From Amphirosellinia nigrospora (lineage: Eukaryota > Ascomycota > Sordariomycetes > Xylariales > Xylariaceae): a DNA stretch of 64,000 bases. The notes below the pieces were generated by a model. That model was not told where the DNA came from, ran no database searches, and saw nothing but the letters and a program-made list of their open reading frames with translations. Below are positions 40,963 through 53,900 of this stretch, piece after piece (the stretch's first letter is position 1; each line of letters opens with the position of its first letter). The position numbers and the translations under genes were made by a program. The stretch spans positions 1,736,001-1,800,000 of the forward strand of contig SCHM01000004.1 of the NCBI GenBank assembly GCA_004123355.1. The letters run 5' to 3'.

Positions 40963-41086
40963 TTCTCAACATTAACTCATCATACTTCCTTCAAACAACA
41001 GTCAAACGAAGAACTGATCGCGTGATTCGGTTCATTTAGACGACAGCACACGAATCTAAACAATACCCTCATACAACACCGTCAAC

Positions 41087-41684
41087 ATGACTAAAGGCGA
41101 GGCCACTCAGATCAAGATCCACTACAAGGGCAAGGACGATGATTTCATCATCTTCGTCGATGACAATGAAACCTATCAGAAGTGGTTGACGGACAAGTCT
41201 ATTCCCATGGCACACTTCGTGTCGACATTCAAGGTCTTTACGACGGGCAAGTAAGTACACATCAATTGTTCCATTGACCTCATCGCTGCACGTCACAACG
41301 TACGAGCCTAGTGTAGCAAGGCATCGACTGTAACCAATGTGTCAACCCTTCCATGAAGACAATAGGCTGTATCTCTCATATAATTGAGCGGCTAACTGAC
41401 ATTTCACCACAGACAAGGAAACCAAGGCCAGCTGCAGGACGCTTCGAAGTTAACACTGGCAGCCGAGTTCAAACTGAGAGCGAGGACGAAGTCATCAAGC
41501 AGATTCTCCAGAAGGGCAACGTTCAGGAGACACAGGTATGCAAGCTGTCCCAATCACTTTTATCGACTACTATTTGCCATCTCAATGAGACTAATACTTT
41601 TTTTAATTAGTTTCCCCGGACGGAACGGTCCAAAACGATTCTCAGACAAGCAACATTGTGAACGGCCAGCCTAACACGAGATAA
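41087..41684 (+). CDS. Rtc3-like SBDS N-terminal domain protein
   Basis: Small cytosolic protein of the Rtc3/YHR087W family, related to the N-terminal domain of the ribosome-maturation factor SBDS/Sdo1 and thought to act in RNA metabolism. Exons: 41087-41250, 41413-41535, 41611-41684; about 120 residues. The first exon gives IKIHYKGKDDDFIIFVDD, ETYQKWLTDKSIPMAHFVST and FKVFTTGK. The second gives QGNQGQLQDASKLTLAAEFK then EDEVIKQILQKGNVQETQ, and the last reads KNDSQTSNIVNGQ. Two A bases are missing, one in the run at about 41470 and one at about 41633; adding each makes exons 2 and 3 in phase. A full SBDS would be about 250 residues, so this is the short single-domain form. Confidence 0.9.
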
Positions 41685-43230
41685 AGAGACATTAGCCTAC
41701 TCACGCGCTGAAGGATTGGAGCAGTTCAGGTTAGACTTCAACAGCAAGCCGACTAATGTTGCCTCTGCTCCACCTACCTTGCGGTTTACCGGTAGGAGTT
41801 CAGTGGTTGGTGCAGAGAACAGCGCCGTAGATTGTACGGGCGTTGGTATTATGATCCTGATGAGATGTGGGGCATGAACATTAGCTGTGCTCTGTACACT
41901 AGCAAGAAACACCATATTCGTGTCTTTCTCCCTCTTCCGCGATAAGTGCGGGATACGCGACTAGCGGATGATGCTCATTGCGACATGAATAAAATGAATG
42001 AGACACAAACGTCTCATCGTTTTGCAAACATATCAGAAGCCCTTCAAGATAATTGATGTTCTAATACTCTACTCGTAATACTATTCGTGAAACGAACTTC
42101 GTGGGGTCCCGAGTATTGCATGACTGTGTCCCGTCGCGCTACCCAGCCTCTAAATTTCAAAAGTATTACACCAGAAAAGATTTGGCTTCCAGTGACTCGA
42201 GTATATAAATATGATTCCAATAAGCACCCACTAGTTAGATTGTATGGAAAGAACTACGGCAAGAAAAGCGGTACAGTTTGTGTTGAACTTAATTTCTTTG
42301 AAAGGCATGGATGGTTCTACGTTGTGGTACACACAAAACTTATCTACTATCATTGTGTATGATATATTCCATATCGCGCCACAAACACAGACTTTGCTGT
42401 AGCACCAACTCACCTTGCTGAGAGGTGAGCATGAATTTTGATGAAACGGTTTTGGTTTCCTGTGAGGAGGAATGCTCGGTGGAAAGATAGAAACGGATAT
42501 ACTAAGTACGGTTAGAAAACAATGAGAATTATATATGCACATGTAGACATATGTTAGGCAAATATCTTGATGAATAAATGAATCAGAATATCAAACAATC
42601 CGTCTATAGCTTAGTCATCGACCTGGGTGGTTAGAACACAGGTCTGGGCTGCGAACGTTCCTCTTTAGCTGTCGATCCGACTTGAAATACTACCAGGTTG
42701 AAACAAGTAACCCGCAGACATAGGTCACAATGGAAATAGAACGGTCGTCATCATATTTAGGGAGTGTAGAGCTTGCCAGACACAATATGGGTATTCGTGT
42801 TGTATTGCGTGTTGAGTCGAGTTGCCTGAGTTTTACGTGTGAGCATAGCGCGTATATCTATCTATCCCCCCTTACAAATTAAGTGCAGATACCGTGTATT
42901 CACCATGTCTCTCCTATTAGCTCATTCGTGCCAGTATTCCTAGCGCCCAGGGCGAAAACTCAACAGTTATTATGTGGCAAAGCTTGTACCTTGGTTCAGA
43001 ATTGCACGGCCTAGTAATCATCCGGTCACACTTTCTGGAACCTCCACCCTCTTAGGTAGATGATGAGAATGTACGCGATATGTGGGATATGTGAATAACG
43101 TTGTTTCGTATGTACGGTCGTCTGCCCTTGTGTGCGTGAGACGGCGGTGAGAAACATATACGGCGATATATCCATGTGGTCCTCCGTTATTAAAACCGTT
43201 CCCTGTACACTAATTCATGTTCCTTTACAC
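41685..43230. other. Intergenic region, convergent
   Basis: The 3' flanks of Rtc3 and PRO41 with about 1.5 kb of AT-rich DNA. Open frames up to 103 codons (42231-42542, minus) show no domain. A tRNA-like word near 42603 was examined and rejected. Confidence 0.5.
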
Positions 43231-43794
43231 TCAAGGAGTAGGCCGGCCTCTCTTTGGAAGTGTCCATGGCGTGGCGCAGATGACCTGAGACTCATATTAG
43301 CTTACATCGGGTTCCAGGCGGAGTTCACTGTGTTGTGAGATACATACCTCGCCTTCACTATACGCCCAGAAATATACAACACTACCCGTGAGATAGTAGA
43401 TAGCCGGGTTCGTGCCTGGTAGATGAGGACCGCTGACAGGGCGGCCAGGGGGAGAATCGCCAGACGAACCTCCAGACTGTGGTGGAACGTAGTGCCGGTG
43501 AGGAAGCCCAGCGGCCACTCGAGGGCGAACATGCCGAGGCCGAATAGGAGATTGATGATCTGGAGGATGGGCACGGGCTTGACTGCGGGGTCTAATGTCT
43601 TGGTCAAGAAGTCCCAGAAGATCTTGGGCCAGAAAAAGGCCTCGAGAGCAGCAGCGACTTGGTCTATATTTTATCGCGTTAGTTGGTTGGTGTCTCGGAC
43701 TCATTTCTTTCTCATAAAATGAACGCCAAAACTTACAGACTGCTGCGACCAAGACGATGAGCCTGGCCCAGTGGTTCTTGATGAGTTTGCCCAT
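43231..43794 (-). CDS. pro41: PRO41-like ER membrane protein
   Basis: Homologue of Sordaria macrospora PRO41, a small endoplasmic reticulum membrane protein required for fruiting-body development. Minus-strand exons: 43794-43737, 43663-43348, 43284-43231; about 142 residues, close to the 136 I recall for PRO41. Landmarks: MGKLIKNHWARLIVLVAA, EAFFWPKIFWDFLTKTLD, VPILQIINLLFGLGMFALEW, LEVRLAILPLAALSAVLIYQ, and VVYFWAYSEGE followed by VICATPWTLPKR. Four hydrophobic segments are apparent. One C is missing near 43413, between YQA and TNPAIYYL; restoring it gives the correct phase of exon 2. Assignment is from memory of the family and is strong in the central part. Confidence 0.85.
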
Positions 43795-46700
43795 CTTGAT
43801 GATGTTGGTTGTTCGTAAAAATTCGTTTCCGGTTCTTTCAACACACACGAAAAAGCACACACGCACGCTTCGCTCGATTTTGACCTCTGAAGGTTTCCAC
43901 GCTCTTTATAAAAGGGGTATCCCGTCTTTAGTTCCTTCTCTTGATTTCCCACACAAGTCCCTGAGCTGTCCAGATGCCTATCCGGTCTAGAGCTTCCCCC
44001 CCAAACAATCCCGCGCAATGCAACAGCAATAAAGGGTAAAAAAGGGGGTGCAGACAGTTCCGACTGGTTCAGCGTCTACAGAATTAGGTATCGAAGTAGA
44101 GTGGTGTGAAGAAGTGAAGATGGCGAAAATGCGAGGTAACCGGACCTGCGGAGCGTCGAAGGGAAAGGACAGAAAAAAGGTCGGACCGGTGTTGAAAAAA
44201 GAAAGCGATCGACGAGGCGAGTGCACAGCGCTGAGGAACCAGAAGAAGAGAAAGAGGGCCAGCAGAAGGTTTGGCAACGACTGCTGGGATCGGTAAGGCT
44301 ATATCAGATAGCTACTCGGCTTGGCTCGCGACCCTGGTAGGGAGCAGGGCTCCCGATTAGGGAGAAGCTTGTGTCGAAATAAGACGGGGGCGTCGGCTGG
44401 GAGTACGAGAACCTGATACTGGGGGGCCTTGCCTGCAACGAAGCTGGCTGGCCTTAGTCTGAGATCCACGTTCTTGAAATCCGATCTATAATGACAGCTG
44501 GCATTCGCGCGGCATTGGTATCATCCGGAATGGGATAGTATCGACTTTCTCGATAAACCAGATGAGTGAGTGGCAGTTTGGCGCCTAGGATGCCTTCCTT
44601 GGTCGAGGAGCGCAATACGAGACTGGAGTTATGAGGCGAAACAGCGTAGCTCGAGGCCACCTGATACCACAGCACGTTCTATGAGTGGGTGGTGGTGGGC
44701 CGCGAAGATGTTTAGCTGGCTAGCCGGTGAGATGGATCGCTTATTCTCGATCGGGAGACGAAGCGTTGAAGATCAGACACGACGATGAGACTCGCAGGAG
44801 GTCCCGGATATGAGGCGAAGGGGTTTCTACATTAAGTTCCTCAAACCTCGGGCAGCATGCAACGGTTTTAAGAGGATGGGTCCATTATTAACAACCACGG
44901 CCACGACCGCCCATTGTCTCCTACCCATGCGACTATCGTGGGTCGACGTTCTATACTTTTGAGTGCCCCTCACTCAAATACCCCATTCACCTAGCCGCCA
45001 TTCACACTTGGACCCACATTACCCTGCCACCTACAATAATATTATTTTATACAGTTAGTTAGTAAAATCTTTATTTCCCATATTCTTAATTTATTCATTG
45101 TATTAATTCGTTGTTTAATAGTAAGTTAATCTGTTAAAAGTAATTCAATACGCCCAAAAATTGTAGTACACTACTAGCTCGGGTATTAAAGCGGTTGAAT
45201 CTTGCCGCATGATGTGCAGAACAGGGAAGGCAGGGGACCCCGAGCTGGCTGAGCTGGGCGGTCAATTGGACAGCCGAGAACAAACTAGAAAGCGGAGAGA
45301 AAGAGCTCGTGTGTACATAGCATAGTCACGGCGGCAGCGCAACACAACGTCGACGGGCATTGGCTGTTCGCGGGATTGCACCCTCAAGCGAAGGTTGGTC
45401 GACGTAGCAATATTGCGACGGGGCCCGTGATCGGGGGGTGATCGGGGCTTGGCTTGGCGGTTAGAGACCGCGCGCAGCCAATCAGGGGACAAACATCCCC
45501 GGCCTGCCAAGCTGCAGGGTAGTGACAAGAAACAGGGGTATCTGCTCCGTCACAAGGATGGTGATGGGCTTAGACTTGGATGAGGTTTTTGGCCCTGACT
45601 GGTTGCGTCCAACCGCCAGGATGTGAATAGCTTCGTCTTTTACCCTCTAGACTTGACAAGCAGCCTTTTGAATTTTATTTTCCAAGTTCATGTAGCTAGG
45701 TTCCCCTTAGGTAGCACCCAGAAATGTAGTAGTGTCATTGTCACTAAGAGCACGACAGCAAACGTGGCGAGTTACACACTTACTTTGAGACTCATGGGGG
45801 AAACACATGGTCGCACCAGCCCTGCTGCCGGCGTTACACCGCTCCGCGCTTGACCATGATGGCGGTGACGATGATGACATTCCAGTAGGTAGGTATTCAA
45901 TTGCCTGAATTTAGGACTGGTTTGAGCCCCGGGGTTCAAGTTTGGTCTCAAACATTGCTAAGTTTCGGGATCGATAATGCTGAGGCGCTTATCAGCATGG
46001 GCGGTGTCAGGCCGCATTATCCGACGCAGTCATCCAAGGTTTCTTTTCTGGCTCGTATCTATGTAATGCACAGGTACAATGCAGAAATGCGGGGTGGGTA
46101 GATGTGCGCTAGTGTATGGCTTGATTGGAGAAATTGACAGAGGCTGGTTGAGTATATAACGACTTAAAAGTCGACTATTTGCTCAGCCCAATTGTCAATA
46201 TCCTGCGCACCTGCTTCAATAGTAAGTACGGTCATTCCATTTCAACACGGCTAAAAATAGTGCCGTGATTTAATTGCAGCGCTACACATTTCGTCTTATC
46301 GTGGGCTTGACATGCGATGGCAGGCCGTGGTACCGGCTACATTATGGGTCGTCACCCTCGTGCAGACTGTGACCAGTCAGCAATGGATCTCAATACAGGT
46401 ATCCCAGCAAACCCAGTGCTGGTGAGATTTGCTTTGAACAGACTCATCCGGTATCTACTATGCAAGTTAAGTTCATGCCCCGGAACGGTCCTTGCACCCG
46501 AATAATGACAGTGATGGGATTTGCGTTCAATGACAATCGGCGCGCGAAGGACAATCCCGCATTTAACTACCTAATTGTATAGCATACCGACTATATACAT
46601 CCCTTCTCGTTGACTACTATCAAACATCTAAAAAAGTGGCTATGATACGACAGAACAATTGAAGTAGATATACAGAGCGCTGTCCGGTGCCGAGCAGAAT

Positions 46701-47706
46701 GCCGGTGCTCCTTGTGTCACGCAGAGGAATAAGCCCGCTACCAAACGCGGTGAGGATACCTAGATAGAGATAAAATATCTTTTATATTTGCTTTCCCGAT
46801 TCCAACATCTACAATCTTGATGCCTGTACCTCTACGCAAAGGAGTGTACCCTGATAGGCACCTACTGGATACTAGGTAGTCAGGAACACAGTTATGGAAT
46901 GAGGCGCCTTATACATAACTCACATCCGGAATGCTCCCGTGAGTCTGGGACGCATCGCGGCGATCTAAGTCGAATGTCATGTTCCGGCTACATTTACCGG
47001 CTTCGGGTTTCACTAGCATGGCGAAGACGACCCAATACTTACGCTTCCATATAACTGATAACTATAGATTTACATGTTACTGTGATTCGTATCACATGAT
47101 GATGAAGCCATGGATATCCGTACCCTGTCCGTACACCCCCGAGTGATTAGTTCCTGTGATGACTTGAAGGTCTAGTCATATAGTTCGATCAATTTCTCAT
47201 TCGCTTCTAGATTTCACGATCACTGTAGATACCACGTAGGATGGGGTGGGGTTCATGCATGTACTCGATCACATACTGCACTGGGACGTCAGCCCATGTA
47301 TCGTTGATGGCGGTTGTTCAAACACGCCCATTGGGCGCGCTTCACCGAATTAATTATTGGCCAATTGACTTTCTTACTATATTCTTACATCGGATCTTGA
47401 TAAATAAGCTGCTTTATATATATCGTTGTACTAAGGGATCGAACAATTCCACGTAAAGCATTAGTTGGCTAGGTAGGTAGGCGAGTCGTCCCCCTTTCTG
47501 CAGTGAAGCATCTGCACATCATACATCTCCATCACAATTCTGGCTGCTTACGCTCCAGGTGCAGGTGATTGTGCATAGCTTTCAGCGCTATCTCTCGTGG
47601 TGGCTAATAAGATAATGACAGGCATACTAAGATGTTCGTTTGGCTTCGTTGGAGTCCCCAGCCGATGACAACCAGCTTAGTTAAGGGTTCCTGAGAAGTC
47701 GGTCCC
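43795..47706. other. Gene-poor region upstream of PRO41
   Basis: No supported gene in 3.9 kb. The first few hundred bases are the PRO41 promoter, including a TTTATAAAA stretch near 43902-43910 on the strand opposite to the gene's coding strand sense. Open frames at 44048-44296, 45623-45853 and 45901-46101 have no domain. AT-rich runs occur at 45040-45170. A TAGGTAGGTAGGC run lies near 47469-47481. Confidence 0.45.
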
Positions 47707-48573
47707 CTAATTACCCGCTTCTGGACATATCAATATGCCTGTAAGCATCGAGACTAGTCTACTAGATATTTCATCTGTCCAAAAGTTCCTCAGCTTGCTT
47801 GCATCAGAGTCTATAAGCGGGGCAATTTCTGTCTCGAACATAGAATCCGATGAGAGCTTATCAAGAAGATCCCTGAAATCAGAAGTCAAATCAGTTAAGA
47901 CGTTGACAGTATGCTTTCTTAACGGCTCCTGATCCGAGCAGAACGGAAGAAGGCTGCTTGCTGGGCCGGGAGGCTTTCGTCTGGCTGTCATCAGTTGGTG
48001 TTGGAGTGTGGCTAAGCTTGCTTCTACCGCAGCTACTGACTCGACCGGAATGATGGGCAGTTCCAGTTACCGATTAACCTAGTGTAGCGTAGGGTCAGAT
48101 TATATTCTCTGGTGATATACCGAGACAGATTCGCCCCAAGAACGAGAAACTTACTGTAGCTGAAGCTTCATAAGTGCCTGTGTTGCATTTTCCTGGGTAT
48201 CTTCATCCTTCATCAGGAAGATGAGGCCTGAGTCTTGGCCGCCATTGAGATTGTATAATCGCTCAATGCGGTCGAGGCTTTCGGCCAAAGCAACATCTCG
48301 AGGTGATATGAAAATAGCACGGAACACTCGCTGTGCAGAGAGGGGAATCGCCACGTCGTGGGTATTTAGTTCAGTCTCTGCCCACCTGTCTTAGCATCGA
48401 GCTACTTGCCTAGCTCCAAGGCGGGCATGCAGAGGTATTAGAGATGATGATATACCTTTCCACTTGCCGCATGAACTGTTACTCTTCAAGAGCAAGGGAG
48501 CAAGGCTGGCCCAATCGAGGCGTTTACGAAGAGATCTGCAGATAATCGGCCGCTCCATCGTCTTCTCGGACAA
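47707..48573 (-). CDS. Unrecognised 241-residue protein
   Basis: Minus-strand exons: 48573-48456, 48389-48155, 48078-47707, about 241 residues (227-236 if a later Met is used). The N-terminal part is basic (RPIICRSLRKRLDW). A central segment looks folded: RVFRAIFISPRDVALAESLD, YNLNGGQDSGLIFLMKD, then NATQALMKLQLQL and ELPIIPVESVAAVEASLATL. The C-terminal part is acidic and helical (VNVLTDLTSDFRDLLDKLSS). The alternating hydrophobic strands with LIFLMKD and LPIIPVESV suggest an alpha/beta domain, possibly a degenerate nucleotide-binding or recombinase-like fold, but I see no Walker motif. One G appears to be missing at about 48066 (TGGGAA read as TGGAA); restoring it makes all three exons agree. 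A GTATAT donor and a TAAG acceptor bound the first intron. Confidence 0.68.
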
Positions 48574-49437
48574 GTGAAACTTAAAACTATCAGCCCGAGA
48601 ATGTGTTACGTTCGAGATTTATCGTTCAGCCTCGGTTCAGGATCTAATGCAAATCTCGAACCTCACAAAATAGGACGGCCACAGTCTGTTAACGGGTTAA
48701 ACTGCGTCACGGGCTTTAATATATGCGTGCGAGAAAAGTCCAAGCCTTTTTATGTAAGGACGGCCGGAGCGGGACAGCCAAGTTGTGTAGTGTACACTAT
48801 CTGGGGTAACTTGGAAGTAACACACAAAACCTAGTTGTGCCCAAAAGGAAAGCACGAAGAACCTGGAATCCATGATGCTACATGTAGCAGCCGCCTAACC
48901 CTTCAATTTCAAAGAGGGCAAGTGCTACTGTTGAGAGATACCGCTGTATCCTATCTACATGAGGCATGAGGTTCAGTGGTACCTATGTATCCATATCTTG
49001 TGCCACACACATACACTGGGCATTCACACGGTCTTATCCCTATCAAGAGTTAGTATGGATATGTCACCTTCATTCAAAATGTCTATATGCAGATAACTGA
49101 AGGTATCTAGGTTGACGTGGCTTGCCGTTTAAAAGGTTTCTGACGACTATAAATCTATATGGAGTTGGGTATCAGTGTAAATATTGTGACTGGGCGAAGT
49201 TGTGTCAAACGCCCCCCGATCTATATACAGACTTAATATACATGAAGTATGAAGGGGCCTTTTGAAAAAGCTCTATTTAGATATGGTGGCCGTCGGAACG
49301 GCTGCCATATTAGGTAGTATCAGTAAGAGTAGATCCTATTAATGCTCCGTAGCTAATGCTGCCAAATGCCTATCCATCGACATTATGGACCCAACTGTGA
49401 TGTTTTATTCATCGAAGACAGTTGGTTTGTCTCAAGA
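48574..49437. other. Intergenic region between the unknown gene and OPA3
   Basis: About 860 bp. The promoter of the minus-strand unknown gene is at the left and the 3' flank of OPA3 at the right. An open frame at 48574-48834 has no recognisable domain. No other feature seen. Confidence 0.5.
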
Positions 49438-50191
49438 TTACTTAATAGGCCGTATGTTAAACTTGCGCGGGAGGCGATGGCGCTGGTATTGGCGTCGCTG
49501 GGGTGGGAGCAATGGTTTTTTAGTTTTGGGGTCGTTTAATCTGCTTAGAACGTCTTCTAACAACGCTGTCCTATCTCTATGTTGTCTCTCTGCTCTCTTC
49601 AAGCTCCTTTTCTCTCCTTTCGAGCTCTTCAAAGCGTTCAGTGAGCTTTGCGATTTTCTCCAAATTCGCGTCGGGTTTCTGCGTAGAGCGGTGATATTCG
49701 AAGAGAATCAGGGCTGTTGCCACGAGCAGAATGAAACCATCGCCTATTACGTCTGCAAATAAATCGACCGCCTTGGCCTCTGGCAAAGGCCTAAATTTCC
49801 GCCTCCAAATGCTGGTTATGGGGAATGTTTTCTTCGCTTTGATTTCGTGGTTGGTAGCACCATGCTTGGCACGGATCTCATCTTCTTTTTCTATTTCCTC
49901 TTTTGTCTTGACGGTTGGAGCGTCGGCTTTCTCTTTCGCTTTCATTTCGGCATCAACATTGCGCAAAGGGCGACGGACGTGCGCATATTCAGCTGGTGTA
50001 TCATCTGGCCATACTTCGCAGCAAATTTCCGGAATCCCGGATGGTCGTGGGCTTGTTTTTTAATACGATTCTGAAGCCGGAGGTCAATGGCCATGCACTC
50101 ATGTAAGTTTTATGACACAACTTACAGCACCATATTTTGAGATGTGCCGAACGAAGAGAGATCCAAGTTTAAATAATGGCAAGGCCACCAT
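49438..50191 (-). CDS. OPA3-like mitochondrial protein
   Basis: Homologue of optic atrophy 3, a mitochondrial membrane-associated protein. Minus-strand exons: 50191-50126 and 50070-49438, about 232 residues. The first exon gives MVALPLFKLGSLFVRHISKY, the family's N-terminus and probable mitochondrial signal. Exon 2 continues NRIKKQAHDHPGFRKFAAKY, GQMIHQLNMR, a lysine-rich linker, then FRPLPEAKAVDLFADVIGDG with the hydrophobic FILLVATALILFEYHRS, and a C-terminal coiled coil (EKIAKLTERFEELERREKEL) ending near NDPKTKKPLLPPQ. Two frameshifts: one base lost near 49979 (T run) and a shift near 49593. The sum of exon lengths is compatible with one loss and one gain. Confidence 0.88.
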
Positions 50192-50990
50192 TTTGGGTGG
50201 ATTGTCACCTACTTGCTGGATCGTCTACCGAAAGATTGGTAACAATGGGGATTAAACAAGGAAAATTAAGAACCAATTGGAATATTAATAGTTTAGCGAA
50301 CCCCTTGGTGTACCTAGAGGCAAAGTGAACGCCCGGACGACTTGAAATTACGTCGCGACGTCGGTGCAAAAGTGACGACCAGACTGACATTCAGAGGGTC
50401 CCAACCTGGTCGGCCCCAGAAAGCTTAGGTAACCTTATCGATTCCGTCCGAGGATCTGGGCGATAACCTAAGTGGGGGAGGGACCTTGGTAGGTGGATAT
50501 TGCACTAAATAACGGGCAGCCCCTACCCGTCGAAGTTGGAAGACTCCACTACGGTTGCCTCTCCAACGTCAATCGACCCGCATCTTAGGTAAACGAACAA
50601 CGCAGCACCTATCTTCTATCTTCTTGTGCTAGATGATTGCAATTACCTTGTTAACAACATACGCTGTCTTCGCGTCTCTGCTCATGCTAGGAGTAATCGA
50701 GTAGTTGGGATTCATTTTAATCTATCAGCGTGGCTTATTGCTGTCTCTCATGGTTTCACAGACTTACACGTCAGTCCACACCTGTGTTTATTTTTCTTCT
50801 CTCCCTTGTCTGTCCTCACACTTTTGCATATTGCCCTTTTTAGGCACATTCTATGTCCGCTTCGACAGCATTGTATTACGGACCTGGCTGACTCAAGTTG
50901 ATTTCCATACAGCGCTTAAAGTCCCGACTACAACCATTACCTGGCTTCGCTTGTTGTCCTGTCAACAAGCCGGCCCCGAAAACGCAACCG
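50192..50990. promoter_or_regulatory. Divergent promoter region of OPA3 and Polo kinase
   Basis: 800 bp between divergent genes. Pyrimidine-rich tracts near 50790-50880 are likely leader of the kinase gene. Short open frames here (50626-50901, 50705 onward) are leader or shadow frames. No TATA box or cell-cycle element is confidently seen. Confidence 0.4.
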
Positions 50991-53900
50991 ATGGCGGATC
51001 GACTCATCGCTACAAAGCAAGGAGCTTATACCGACGCCTTATCTCCCAGGGACGCCAACGTCCGAGTGCCCAGCCGCGCCGTCGAGTCCGCGAAATTAAA
51101 AGCAGCCGTGGCTTCCAAACCCCCCAGAAGGAAAAGGAACCCCCTGTCCAGCCGCCGACACAGGTCTACGAGCCTCCAAGCATCGATCGCCAGGATGGAG
51201 CCGTGTACCAGGTTGGCAAGATGCTGGGCAAGGGGGTTTCGCGGTCTGCTACGAGGGCCAGTTGCCGGGGCATAGGAAAAGGTACGCCCTCAAGATCGTG
51301 AGGAGCAAGATGCCGAATAAAATGGAGCAAAAAGTGAGTTGTGTCACCGCTACGCCTACTCGAATACCACTAACAGTGGCATAAGTTCCAAACGGAGCTA
51401 CAGATCCACTCCAAGATGAGGCAACAAAACATTGTCCAATTCCTGAGGGCCTTCTCATTCAACAGTTGCACTTACCTTGTGTTGGAACTGTGTCCGAACG
51501 GCTCTCTGATGGATATGGTCAAGCGTAGGAAAGGGCTCACCGAACCTGAGGTGCGATTCTACTCGATCCAGATCGCTGGCGCAATTAAATATATGCATGC
51601 CAAAGGCATTATCCACCGAGACTTGAAGATGGGTAACATCTTCCTTGATAGGTATATGAATGCCAAAATTGGTGACTTTGGACTGGCGGCGTTATTGGTC
51701 ACTGGTAAAGACATGCAGACCATCCGCCGAACAACCTTATGCGGCACACCCAACTATATTGCGCCAGAAATTCTCGAGAAGGGCAAGAAGGGACATGATC
51801 ATATGGTTGATATCTGGAGTCTTGGAATTATCATGTAAGATTTACTGGAGAAATCTGTGATTGGAAAATTAACACCCGCCTTAGGTTTGCCATGTTAACG
51901 TCGAAACCCCTTTTCAATCTTCCACGACTGACGAGATCTATCGTCGGGCAAGAAATCGAGATTACGAATGGCCAAACCCTGGGAACAAGTTCATATCTGA
52001 AGAAGCAAAGGATATTGTAGCTACAATGTTGGAAGATGCAGAGAAGCGACCTGATCCGGATACGATTGTTCAACATTACTTCTTCTCCTGTGGTTATGTC
52101 CCAACGCCCTCAGAAATCACTACGAAACTTCGAGACTATGCTCCTGACGATGAACGCTTCTATGCAGCAGATGTAACTCCAAAGATGGCGCCGGAGATTC
52201 TGCGAAACCTACAGGACTTATGTGGTGTTTGTGAGGTTGGGCCATGGAACAAAGTTCAGGCCGTTTACAAGAGCACATGGAGAGAAGTCGCGCTAGAAGA
52301 GCAAGCTGGATTGACGCCCATTATTCCACTTGCAGAAGGTATTGTTTACAGGCCCTACGACGAAGTCAGCAAGGAGCTTGGTTTGACACAACTTCCCATC
52401 CGACCGGCGCCGCAACCCATCGCCAGATCAGCGGATGATAGGCAACCCACGCAATCAGTTCATACAGGACTTTTACGAGCTCCTCCACAAAGTTTTGCGG
52501 CTCAGCAGAGAGCACAAAATAAGCCGTCACAGCCAGGTGCATTACCACGAGCACAAACATTGAATGACCTGGCGCCACCAAGCAGCAGTGGCACAATGCG
52601 ACAGCGATCGAGGCGAGATCTTTCCCAGAGCTCGACGGTAAGCAGCCTCACCAAAAAGGCAGTGGCCGTACCTCCAACACTATCGGAAAACTCAGGGTCT
52701 AGACATGCATCTACATCCCAGACCTCTTCGTTTGGATCTACAAACATGACAGGCCATTCGCAAGAAGTTCTGAATCCAGTTCGGAATCCAGAGACATCCG
52801 AAACGAAAATGAGCTCCTTGTTCGGTTCTAAAGAACGAATATTAGCAGTGCCAAATACGAAGCCTGATTTGGTTTTAAGTCGTCTTCGAACTCTTCAAGC
52901 GGAGCTGGAACGTGCCTTAAACTCCAGGTCAATGGCACTTCTCGGGAAGACGCCTACGCCATCACCTCCTCATATTGTGGTGAAATGGGTCGACTATTCA
53001 AACAAATTTGGCCTGGGTTACATTTTAAATGATGGAAGCGTAGGCTGTGTTCTGAAGAGTATCCCTGGGAGTGCTCGGGGAGGTAAGACGGTTAGGCTCC
53101 CACCGAGTTGCATCCTTGTCCGAGGAGCCGAGCAACATTGCTCACGGCGGGAAGATCCCGGCTACGCCGACCGCCATCAGATTGTGCCTATGTCCAACGA
53201 AATACAATTTTACGAGAACAACGGTGAAGCCGGACTTTCCACCGTGTTCGTTCACCCTTCGCAGTTCAAGGTCCCTGTAAACGAGGATGGTTCAGCGGGC
53301 AAGATGCCAACAGGCAACGATATTTATGATTACAGAAAGCGAGAACATATCGTTCTTTGGAAAAAGTTCGCTAATTACATGGTGGCATACGGGCGTGATC
53401 AAGAGAGCTCGGACACTACAGGACAGATAGACAGCCGAATATCGCCCAAGCAAACGATGCCGCCTAGTGATGTGGTTACTTTTTATCAGCGCACTGGAGA
53501 CGTTGGATGCTGGGTTTTCGGAGATGGACACCTGCAGTTTAATTTTCCCGATCACACCAAGCTTGTCCTCGACGCGACTGGTACTTGGTGTCATTTTTGG
53601 CATCTTCCCCAAAGCTCGGCCGAGAAGTTGGCAGCGAGAGGAGAACTCGACGAAGCTGCGCTAGACGAGCGCGGCATCTTGTCATATCCTGTGCAGACTC
53701 TGCTGAATTTCATAACCAAGTCAGCCGCGCGGCCTGCGCGCAACCCGACCCGAAAACGCCCAGAAATCGACCCCGAGATCCAGGGAATCCCGGGGGCCAA
53801 CGATTTCCGCCGCAAGATGGAGTTCATCGTAAGCATCATCAAGGAGTGGACGACCAACGATGGCCTCGGCAACTGCAGAATGGACCGTGAGCATCGCCTA

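Larger units (their letters stand above)
36194..41086. other. Gene-poor region between RhoGEF and Rtc3
   Basis: No confident gene in 4.9 kb. Possible coding traces: a frame from 36112 to 36462 that may be the RhoGEF tail; a short frame from 37581 reading ISWEVNPGALEAMFDTFG; a basic, arginine-rich frame at 37728-37946; and a short membrane-type frame at 38846 behind a TATA-like box. A TACCTAGGTA palindrome lies near 37170. A poly-pyrimidine leader and CCCCT motifs occur just before the Rtc3 start. Confidence 0.4.

Noticed and set aside
42600-42680. tRNA-like word (TAGCTTAG followed by a GGTGGTTAGAACAC run)
   Set aside because: There is no proper B-box GGTTCGANNCC at the right distance and no acceptor stem could be paired.
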